From Scolanthus callimorphus (lineage: Eukaryota; Cnidaria; Anthozoa; Actiniaria; Edwardsiidae), in NCBI GenBank assembly GCA_033964015.1, contig CM066924.1, positions 25,717,280-25,781,279 on the forward strand: 64,000 bases of DNA. The letters run 5' to 3'. Numbering within the stretch: the first letter of the stretch is position 1; each line of letters begins with the position of its first letter. Positions 13,501 through 25,500 of the stretch are shown here, piece after piece. The translations under genes and the position numbers were made by a program. The notes beneath the pieces were generated by a model. That model was given only the letters and a program-made list of their open reading frames with translations. It did no database searches and was not told the origin of the DNA.

Positions 13501-16500
13501 ACCCTACCGGCACTCATCTGAACTTACATTCATTTTCCTCCTGTGCCACGGTCTTGACATACTACATGCTACCGTACCGGCACTCATCTGAACTTACATT
13601 CATTTTCCTCCTGTACCACGGTCTTGACATACTACATGCTACCGTACCGGCACTCATCTGAACTTACATTCATTTTCCTCCTGTACCACAGTATTGACAT
13701 GCTACCGTACCGGCAATCATCTGAACTTACATTCATTTTCCTCCTGTATCACGGTATTGACTTACTACATGCTACCATACCGGCAATCATCTGAACTTAC
13801 ATTCATTTTCCTCCTGTACCACAGTATTGACATACTACATGCTACCGTACCGGCAATCATCTGAACTTACATTCATTTTCCTCCTGTACCACGGTATTGA
13901 CATACTACATGCTACCGTACCGGCACTCATCTGAACTTACATTCATTTTCCTCCTGTATCACGGTATTGACTTACTACATGCTACTGTACCGGCACTCAT
14001 CTGAACGTACATTCATTTTCCTCCTGTACCACAGTATTGACATACTACATGCTACCATACCGGCACTCATCTGAACTTACATTCATTTTCCTCCTGTATC
14101 ACGGTATTGACATACTACATGCTACCGTACCGGCACTCATCTGAACTTACATTCATTTTCCTCCTGTATCACGGTATTGACATACTACATGCTACCGTAC
14201 CGGCACTCATCTGAACTTACATTCATTTTCCTCCTGTATCACGGTATTGACATACTACATGCTACCATACCGGCACTCATCTGAACTTACATTCATTTTC
14301 CTCCTGTATCACGGTATTGACTTACTACATGCTACCATACCGGCAATCATCTGAACGTACATTCATTCTCCCCACAGTATTGACATACTACATGCTACCG
14401 TACCGGCAATCATCTGAACTTACATTCATTTTCCTCCTGTATCACGGTATTGACATACTACATGCTACTGTACCGGCACTCATCTGAACTTACATTCATT
14501 TTCCTCCTGTACCACGGTATTGACATACTACATGCTACCGTACCGGCACTCATCTGAACTTACATTCATTTTCCTCCTGTATCACGGTATTGACATGCTA
14601 CCGTACCGGCAATCATCTGAACTTGCATTCATTTCCTCCTGTACCACGGTCTTGACATACTACATGCTACCGTACCGGCAATCATCTGAACTTACATTTA
14701 TTCCCCCCACAGTATTGACATACTACATGCTACCGTACGGCACTCTGAACTTACATTCATTTTCCTCCTGTATCACGGTATTGACTTACTACATGCTACC
14801 ATACCGGCAATCATCTGAACGTACATTCATTCTCCCCACAGTATTGACATACTACATGCTACCGTACCGGCAATCATCTGAACTTACATTCATTTTCCTC
14901 CTGTATCACGGTATTGACATACTACATGCTACCATACCGGCAATCATCTGAACTTACATTCATTTTCTTCCTGTACCACGGTATTGACATACTACATGCT
15001 ACTGTACCGGCAATCATCTGAACTTACATTCATTTTCCTCCTGTACCACGGTATTGACATACTACATGCTACTGTACCGGCAATCATCTGAACTTACATT
15101 CATTTTCTTCCTGTACCACGGTATTGACATACTACATGCTACTGTACCGGCACTCATCTGAACTTACATTCATTCCCCCCACAGTATTGACATACTACAT
15201 GCTACCATACCGGCACTCATCTGAACTTACATTCATTTTCCTCCTGTACCACAGTATTGACATACTACATGCTACCATACCGGCACTCATCTGAACTTAC
15301 ATTCATTTTCCTCCTGTACCACGGTATTGACATACTACATGCTACCCTACCGGCACTCATTTGAACTTACATTCATTTTCCTCCTGTACCACGGTATTGA
15401 CATACTACATGCTACTGTACCGGCAATCATCTGAACTTACATTCATTTTCCTCCTGTACCACGGTATTGGCATACTACATGCTACCATACCGGCAATCAT
15501 CTGAACTTACATTCATTTTCCTCCTGTACCACGGTATTGACATACTACATGCTACTGTACCGGCAATCATCTGAACTTACATTCATTTTCCTCCTGTACC
15601 ACGGTATTGACATACTACATGCTACCGTACAGGCACTCTCTGAACTTACATTCATTTTCCTCCTGTACCACGGTATTGACATACTACATGCTACTGTACC
15701 GGCAATCATCTGAACTTACGTTCATTTCCTCCTGTACCACGGTATTGACATACTACATGCTACCGTACCGGTAATCATCTGAACTTACATTCATTTTCCT
15801 CCTGTACCACAGTATTGACATACTACATGCTACTGTACCGGCAATCATCTGAACTTACGTTCATTTTCCTCCTGTACCACGGTATTGACATACTCCACAC
15901 ACAGCTGGAGCTCCAACGGAGTGAGGTCATCTTTACCAACACCGCAGTCCTGCACATACCAAGAAAACAATTTACGTTCAATAGTATTTTCGATTTTTCC
16001 CCTTTTTGGGGGGGGGGGGAGTCTTAACAAAATTCAGGCCCACCACCCTCTCTCACCCGGTTCAAGGCCTTATTTTTCAATACAGTAAAAACCCGAATTA
16101 AGAACCTGGAAGCCTCAATTTCCCCATTTTAACTACCCTTTTTATAAGAACCTTACAGTAAACATGAGAGAAATAATTCAAAATGATTTAGCCTAAACCA
16201 AGAAAAAGTAGGTTCTTATACGCGGGTTTTTACTGTATCACAAATTTCAGACTTGAAAAGGATCCATTTGGCACCAATAAATGCGCCATATTTCAATCTT
16301 GAATATCGCTCGCGCCATAAAATGGTTTCCCTTTCAAAAACATTATTACTGTAAAGCGCTTTGGATCCTTGAGAGAAAAGCGCTATAAAAAATAACTAAT
16401 TATTATATATAGACCTTATATTTAGACCTTATATTTTAACAGTATTTATATACTATCATTACATGATCCTTGTATGTATAGAATTATTGTAAAGCGCTTA

Positions 16501-19500
16501 TTGGATCCATAAGAGAAAAGCGCTATAAAAATTAACTTATTATGGTTATTATTGTAGCATGATGAATACTACAACTCGTAAATGTGTACCTATTAGTCTT
16601 ACTTTTTATCTGTAGAGTGTATACTGATGAGTTTACCGTGTGTATAAATAAACGTATGTATATATGTACTACGAATACTACTACGAATACTACTTGTCAT
16701 TATAATATTCGTCAGCCATTTTGACTTTGGGTTAATTTTCTTTGCTGGTTCATTGCACAAGTCAAGACTAAGGAAAGTAAATCCAAAAAGGAACAAAAAT
16801 TTGGCTAGATTATGCTGCTTGTTCCTATCTGTGAAGTATGTGAAACTTCCGAGCTCTGGGTCTGTCAATCAATTAAGTTGTTCTAAAGTAATTAGGCTGC
16901 ATTCATTATGTATACTACAGGGGGGGGGGCAGAGGATTTTTGGGGGGGATCTCAAAATTTAGGAACTGGAAAAGGGGGGATGTCAAGTTTTTTTCATAAC
17001 ATGAAGGGGGATGCATTATTTTTGTTGAGGTATTATATATATTTAAGACAAGGTTGTGCAGTTTGATAGTAAATGAAGGAAGGCTCAATTGTTGAACACC
17101 GAGTTTGAACCTCCTTCCTGAAGAAATATCACTTGCACTACTATTCTCGTGTATTCACCCTCTTTCAACTGATATGTTGAAAAAAAACTGCGCGCTTCGC
17201 GCGCATAAAGAATTATATTAAACTTAAAAGATCGTAAAAGGCCTTCTTGTTTTACTACAATTCCTCAAGGTCCTCTTCAGTGGCTTTCGTCTGCCAGACA
17301 AAACGCCTTTGGACTTTTGATTAATAGTCTTGTAGCTTCATTGTCAAAATTGCGACGCGCTTCGCGCGCACAACGGAAAACATACCAAACAATCAAATAC
17401 AAAATAAATGATACTCAGCCTATGTGTAGTAAGGCTCCAATCGAGGAGCGCACCAGATCACTTGGTAGAAAGTCACTACCGACACAAAAAAGTAAAGCCA
17501 CCTACGATTTTTATTTGCATTTTTACGCTTTGTATTTTTTTTTTTATCATTGAGCCTTGTTCTTTATTTTTTGTAAAATTGATATAAATATAAATTGAAA
17601 AAATTGTCTCCGGGGTGATGGGGGGGGGGGGCATGTTTTTTCCTTTTGACCAAGAGGGGGGATTCGTAAAAAATGTTGTGCCTTGGGGGGATCTGAAAAT
17701 TTTGCATTGTCAAAAAAATTTCCTCTGCCCCCCCCCCTGTAGTATACATAATGAATGCAGCCTTATCCATGCCAGAGCTAGGCAAAACTCTATTGTTCTA
17801 CGACATTGAGGATTCCCCACGAAGAACATGTCCTATTGTTTTAACCACAGGAAAATAAAAGTAAAAAAAAAAAAAATGTTAGATTTCCACTTGCTTTGAG
17901 AAAATAAAGCAATAGAAAGTCTCTAGACCAATCAGATCAAAGAAGAACAAAACAGGTAGAATCAGCATTTTACGCTAGGTTCCCCACATACAAAGTCTTT
18001 AAAAAATGTCCTGTTTGTGAGTACCATATGTGCCCTAACAATCCACAGAAAAGTTCTTTACTGTTTTTTGTGTCTACGCCAATGAAATTGCCTATATTTT
18101 CAATAGAAATTAATTGCATTCCAACATGCTTTTCCGTTGGCTTGCCTAGGTCTTATACGGACCATTACTTAGGGCACGTCCACGCTAACGCGTTTTCGTT
18201 TGAATCCGTATACTTTTTGATACGTTTAGGCATATCGTTTTAGTGTGGACGAATCCGGATAAAAATGAAAACGAATGACGTCAACTGTACCACTTACAGT
18301 GCTGCGCGTGTAACCGTGAACACCCAACAAAGTTTCTTTCAAGTTTTTTTCCAAAAAATATTGTCGCGTCGCAATTTACGATACAAAGGCACAACGATAT
18401 AAAGGCACAACTCTCAACATCGATACGTGCTAATACATGCAACACTGTAACTGATGAGTAACGCATGTGGTGGAATAAGCGGAAGTACTCGACGTATACC
18501 TGCGCCTTTTCTTGTTTGACAGAGACGAAGTGATCGAGATATCTCCCTGCTAATGTTTCATCCACCATGGAGAGCATGGAATGTGGCTTGTTCATCTTAC
18601 GGATCAGTTCATCTGAGTCCTGTTTCTCAATAGCGGCATTGATTGCAGCAGCAACCGATAAAACTGAGAAGGCAAAGTTTCATGTAAATATAGAGAAATA
18701 AGAATAGATCTTCTCTTTTCGAAATGTCTAGTAAGATACGGTACCTGCATGCCAGTATTAAAAGTACGCACCTTTTACTTGTTCATAGATATCTTCATAC
18801 GCTAGGTCCTGGAAAAGCAACGTTTGCATTAGTCCCAACAAGTAACCTATTTGGTTCTCGCCTGAATAAACACTGCACGCGCTTCTTGTCCTTTTTCCAA
18901 ACGGAGAAAATCAAGTTGATTTTCCATAGGCTTGGGTCTGCTTCAGTTAGATGAGCTAGTGTTTTGTCTTGTTTGCCAGCCCGTGTGAGCGTCCAGCTGT
19001 TAGTCTGGTTCCTGTAGACGATATGCCCGTAGCCGATAGACAATGTTACCACCTAACCCTACCTGCTGTAAATTCTGTTTAGTCTTGGAGAGTCCATCAT
19101 GATACATGAATGCACTTCTGTTCTGCACTTTAGGCATCATAGCTTCTGGCTTCATCAATAGGGCATGGGTCTGCTCAGCGTTCTCGGTGTCTAGACTGGC
19201 ATTAATAGCTACTACTACTGATTGCACTGGAAAATGGATTGAAGACAAAACACTTTTACTTCCAAGTACAGATGTTGGTGTCAGTGAATAGTGTTGAAGA
19301 TCTTACTTTGGGTGAACGATTCCGCCTGACTGTTAGCCGCCGTTACTCCCTCCTGGATCTCAGCGTGTATCAGACCAATATTACCAGTTGTCTGAACAAA
19401 AGATTGTGTCAGTAACACAACATTACTTCCTCCTGGATCTCACCGTGTATCAGACCAATATAACCAGTTGTCTGAACAAAAGATTGTGTCAGTAACACAA

Positions 19501-22500
19501 CATATTCTTAAACATAAGATACATGAACGAGAGTAATGGTTGGTTCTTCCTTTACAAAACGTTATACGCTGCGAGCGTCTCACGAAATTAAACTCCCACC
19601 CAAAGGAAGATGGGCTTTTCCCAAAAGAGTGTGAAAGAAAGGGTCCTTCGGATTTAGACGTTTTTCTCGACGTTTAAGGCAAAAAACTGCTATGTAACAT
19701 TTCGTGTCATAGACGCTTTAAAGGTGTGGTCCCTTGAAATTTCTAGGGGTCCCTATTCTAAGCAAGCTGAAAGGTTTTCTAACCTTTCATTTGCATTGTT
19801 GTAGCAGTCGCACCTTGTAGACATTACATAATATAACTTCTGTTCTCAGTAACACTACGTACGTTTTGCAACATCTCTTGCTGAACAAGTGCCAAGGGAG
19901 GCACTAAACTTATTTCTTGGAAACAGGATGTACATTTTGATGAGCGTCTTGAAGCACTTGACAGAACACACGTGACAATTACATGATAAATTAAGGTATA
20001 TGAATAAATGTTAGGTGGTACAAACATAAAAACAGAACACACGTGACAATTACATTATGAATTAAGGTATGGGAATAAATGTTAGATGGTACAAACATAA
20101 AAACAGAACACACGTAACAATTACATTATGAATTAAGGTATGGGAATTAAGTACTATTTAAAACACGAGCAGATTTGTTTATGCCTAGGTATCCTGGTAG
20201 GAGTCTGTACATGGTAATCGCGGGGCTTCAACGGCATTTAGTCGAAAGTGGGAATGGAATTCAACTACTGAATCAAAGCAATGCAAGGTAATAATACAAG
20301 TTCAAGTAATTTTCAATCTGACAACCAATTGTTTGACTTCGAAGTTTCCGATGAATTGCTTGCAAATCTCTGCCAGAGGCTAGTCCAAAAATAGTTATGT
20401 TCAGTATTTACTAACTGTACCTTTAATTTCATCAAATAGTTTGTACGAGTACAGGCTCTATAGAATAACTACATTGTGCATGTATAAATATGTTACTTGA
20501 AGTAAAGTAATAAAACACTTATGACCATATATTTGTGCATTTTATGTGAGATCGAAAATGCATATGAACATGAAGCATTATATAATGTCACTAGTGACAT
20601 TATATAATGCTTCATGTTCATTTGCATTACTTTGTTCTTCTATTTACCCCAAGATTTCCCTGGGGTAGAATTCAATACCCTCCCCTGGGCTTTAGAAATG
20701 TAGAGTATTTTATTGAGAATAAAGTTCATTCACGTGTTCAAAGGAGGTCATCTGATTGGCCAAAACACCTATCGAATATGAATGAGTTTTTTAATGTTAG
20801 ATGGTACAAACTGTATTAAGGTATGGGAATAAATGTTAGATGGTACAAACATTAAAGTGTAGGGCAGAAATAGGTGTTTCTTTTCAAATGGCCAACTCTA
20901 ACCTCCTCGTTGATCCTTCTCCTCTCCAGTAACGCCTGCATGTACCAGTTCATGTTGTGGGGGTCCTGTCCCTTCAGTCGTGCCGCTTTACTCATTATAC
21001 CCTTACGTAACGTGTCAGGATCTTCTGCTGCTAAGGCTTTGTTAATGATGAACACGGCTTCTTCCACTAAAACAACCAAAGATACGAGACACACACTCAG
21101 ATTTACCAGATTCGTTAGTATCAAACATCCATTGAAGTTTATCATTGTGATATTTCTACACTCCAAGGTTTAGTGTAACATTTGGAAATAGTTACTTTCA
21201 CTCATCTTCTAGGGTCTTGCAAACGCTACAGCATTCTGCTATCAAATCTTGCGCTTCAGTTAACAGTGTAAAACGAGAATAGCGCTAAAAAAGCGCGGCA
21301 ATGATATAGTATCATCACTAGGTTTTATCTTCGAAAATGTATCGAAAGAAAAGAAAGGCCTAGCTTCGCAGCCATGGAAGTATTCTCTCACCAGACGCAA
21401 TATGTTCAAAGTATTTAACGTAAGCAAAACAAACAAACAAACAGATAAAACGGCTTACTCGCAGCTTGTGCTCTTCTTCTCCGCACACTCTCGTTGACTT
21501 GGTTGAGGTAGCCCTGGATTTCGGCTTGTGTTAGAAGCTTATCATAGATGTCCTCTTCTCCTTTGCTTCCTGGCGACTAAAATCATACAAAAACAAGCCG
21601 TCGCTTGAATGGAATTTCAAGAAATTAATGCTCCCAACCCATAACAGAAACACAACACCTTTTGTGTGGGATAATGGGGTAGGGAATGGAGTACCCCCAA
21701 AATTGGTCACACGAATGTCTAAACATTTACTATCCTGGTAACATCCTCTGGAGGGGTTACAATCCCCTGTGAGGTCTTATGTGATTTTGTGGGAGCTAGA
21801 GGCAAGGGGTTACAATCCCCTTGACCTCGATCCTCTAACGGGGGTTAAAATCCCCCAATTGAGTCTTAGCCTATCTAGGGTCCCCCTCCATGTAACCATG
21901 GTAACGAAGCTATATGCTGGAGGGGAGGCCCTAGCTTTGTGCGTCTATGGGGCAAAGGGGTGACTAATATGGGAGCACTTTTTCCCACAAATACACAGAG
22001 TGTATCGATAGACCCCATCCCCACATCCCTCGAGTCTATCTGTTGCTTGCATATACGTTAAGGGACCACAGGAATTGGCCCATGCTGTTGTGGATTCCCC
22101 GCCAGATGTTCATGTCTGTCTCGTGATGTGTAATTAGTTTAATATGTTTGTATAATTATTATATTTTCTTTTGTTAATGGCGAAGCAGAATAAATAAATA
22201 AAAAATAACGTCCCGATGGGGTACTCAATACCTTTACTAAAGCCTGTGCAGCCTTGGCTGACTTGGCCTCAAAAAGTGTAACCTGATATTCATCAGCATT
22301 ATCTTGGTCCAGGTCTGACAAGTGAGCATTAGGATTGCGCAATGCCTCAAGAGTGCCGAGGTGGTCCTGATGATCGATAGCTTCATTTATCGCTATCACA
22401 GCAGCATGCACTGAAAACAATGACAATTATGTAATCAGCCACGATTGCAACCAAGTGTTCGTTTATTAAATTCTATGAGTGACTGCTCTCATTGGTAAAC

Positions 22501-25500
22501 AGCTCTTTTAACATTTTCAAATGACCATTTCAACTGTTACTCAATCTGAGGCACTGGCACATTTTAACGCGTTTTCAAAAGTATCCGGATTAGTTTCACC
22601 GAAAACGCATCGATTGGCCCGCGTCCACACTACCGTTTTCATAGCGTTTTCAGCCGTCCACACTAAAACGCTCGAAAACGCTGAAAGGGATGGCGTGACG
22701 TCATTTTGATCATATACGCATGCTCAAAAGAGACGTGCCTGCGGTATTTTCGGTTTCACACCAGTGCGTCTTTGAAATCTGAAATCACGTGGTATAGTTT
22801 ACGTCATCGTTTTCATTTTGATATTTTTCGACCATCCACACTAACACGCTATGCATACGGATTCGTTTTGTCCATTTTCAAGAGGGTTTTCAAACTGATA
22901 CGGATTCCATGAAAACGATCAGCGTGTTAGTGTGGACGGCCTAACGAATCAAAAATTATTTTTATACTCGAAGTAATGTTGAATAAAGTTGATCATTTAC
23001 TAGACTAGACGAAATATCAGAAAATTGCAATATTTAAGGCGCATGAGGCATTTTTAGTAAAAGCTGGCAACAAGAGTTTTCTAATGTAATTTTTCACGCT
23101 GAATCCGATTTTTCTTGTTGCCATTTCTGATTTTGCATTTTAATGGGTGAAAATGACGTCATCATGATTGACAGCTGTTCGCGAACCCCTTAAAATAGTT
23201 TTGTCGCTATATTTCAAATTCGAACGAATATTTAACTTGAACAGGATAGTTTAGAAAGTTCTATACGAAAAATTGTCGTGTTATTCGGATATGGCGCTGC
23301 TGTGATATTCAAAATGGCGGATCAAAGATGGCCGCCATATCGTCAAATTTGATTTTTAGAAACTATCAGTCTGGTACTCAAAAAAGACGGAAATAAATAC
23401 CTGACAATGAATTCAAGGTATCACAGTATGAAATGCAGTGCTGCTGGTCGAATGAAGCCATATTAAATATATAAAAGGCAAATCAATATGAAAAGGTGAA
23501 TCAGATTCACCGCCGCTTGATTTTACGATCTTAACGATATCACCATTTTTCGATGATCATCCTCATTCCCGGCAACAAAACTGTGCCTTTGAAGTCCTTA
23601 TATCAAAAGCTTGTTCAAAACGATCATGCAATCTGCTGCCCCGTGGCATAATCGAAAAATAGCGGAAACCTCAGGATCAGCAGAAAACCTCAATAGGAAA
23701 CCTCAGACAAGAAAGGGGTTGGAAAAGGGCTTTCAAGCATAGAGAGGAAAGCTACTCCGAGGACAAATTAAAGTCTTACATTCGCTACTTTTGCTTATAA
23801 GTTGAAAGTTGCTACCACCAGGCTATAAAAAAAATTCGGAAAAGGCTGGAGCAACGCCTAAATTGCCATAGAATGATTTCCACCTTTATCCCTGCTTTTT
23901 CTTATCATTATTATTCCTGTGTGTGTAAGAGGAATATTAAAAGAATAGTCGTAGATGTAGTTGACTCAGTGATAGGCTTTGGAATCAATAGTCATAGTGA
24001 GAACTTTTACAGTAGGGACGACTAACTTGCTAATTTGTGGATTGCGCTTCCTACCTAAATTCACTAACAACAATCATATATTTACCTATATATTATTCTC
24101 TTTCCACCATAATCGTCAGTTGCTACTTTTTTATGTATTGCAGAATCGTTTAAGTTTTGTCTTTTATTTTTTTTAAGTTTAGCCTTTGAACGTGATGGCC
24201 TCAAACAATCAACAGATATCCAAAATGGCGGCACGGCTGCCATCTTGGATCCGCCATTTTGGATGACGTTCTACGCCCCATCAATCACCCTATCCCATAA
24301 TATAGATACATTTTTTTGAATATCACATTGCCACTTATACATTTGAATTTCACTGGCCGTTAAAATTTGAAAAGAAAAATCGGCGAAAAATTCATTGTAG
24401 AGGTTTGTGTGACAGCTGTCAATCATGACGTCATTTCACCTCTTAAAATGCAAAATCTGCGTTGGCAACAAAAAAATTCGGATTCAGCGTAAAATTTCGC
24501 ATAAGATGGCACTTGTTGCCAGCTTTTACTAAAAAATGCCTCATGATGTACGATTTTCCGAAAGTTCGTCTAGTCTATACAGATCATACGGATTCAGACG
24601 AAAACGCGTTAGTGTGGACGGGCCTAGACAGCTTGACTTTCATTTTTTCATAGTTATCATCTGAGATAAACCCCTTCTGACCTTTCGCCCCAAGCCCCCC
24701 CCCTCCCCCCGCATAAAATACATTGATTGAATTAAAAACGCTAGTAGCTGAGTAGCAGGGACTTCTGTACTGCGCATGCACGAATCTGCTGACCAATTCA
24801 ATGTGGTCCGGGCGCTTTAATTGCCAATTTCCATCGTTTTAGTCGGAATTGACATAATGGCGCGAAGTTTTCAGCTCGCACTTTTCTTTTTTCTCTATTT
24901 TGTAATTCAAAATATTTCTACGATAAGCTCTAGTGTTGTGTGCAACAAACGAGATGTCGACAGGACATGTCCTGACTCCACTTTTAAGCCATGTTACGAG
25001 AGTGTTACGGAAATTGTTTCAAACGACGATGATAGCATGCAGCTTGTACAGCATACGATACAGACGATATACTACCATAGAAAAGCCATTGCTGAATTCA
25101 TAAGAAAACTTAATTTATGATTACAATCTTTTAAAACCTTGAAGACCCCCTCACCCACCCATCGAGGTTTATAGCACTGGACGACTGCCACAATCAGTAT
25201 TACAAAATTTACGACGAACGACAAATTGATTTTGTTTTTGAGTTTATTTCTTGGCAGACAAGTCATTTTTAAGACGCTAGAGAAACACTTCCAATTACAA
25301 GAAGGTATTCACTCAAAACACCCAACCCCTATCCTGCCTAGAGGCCATCCCTACAGCTCTTTAGTTGCATATTCTGTCACAGTTAGAATCACAACATTGA
25401 TGGTGTGAAAATGCCCCTGCTACAATTCAGAAGATCTGGAAAAATAAGATGGATGAAATATGTCAACATTACTGATACTAAAAGTCGTTAAAGACCTGCA

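Noticed and set aside
13053..14951. Plus-strand ORFs with repeated SSELTFIFLLYHGIDML peptides
   Set aside because: Antisense translation of the exon 16 donor array. The repetition comes from the DNA repeat, not from a repeat protein.
18810..19052. Open frame between IQGAP exons 13 and 14 as coding sequence
   Set aside because: It is intron: exon 13 ends at a good donor and exon 14 begins at a good acceptor in phase, and the frame has no similarity to IQGAP.
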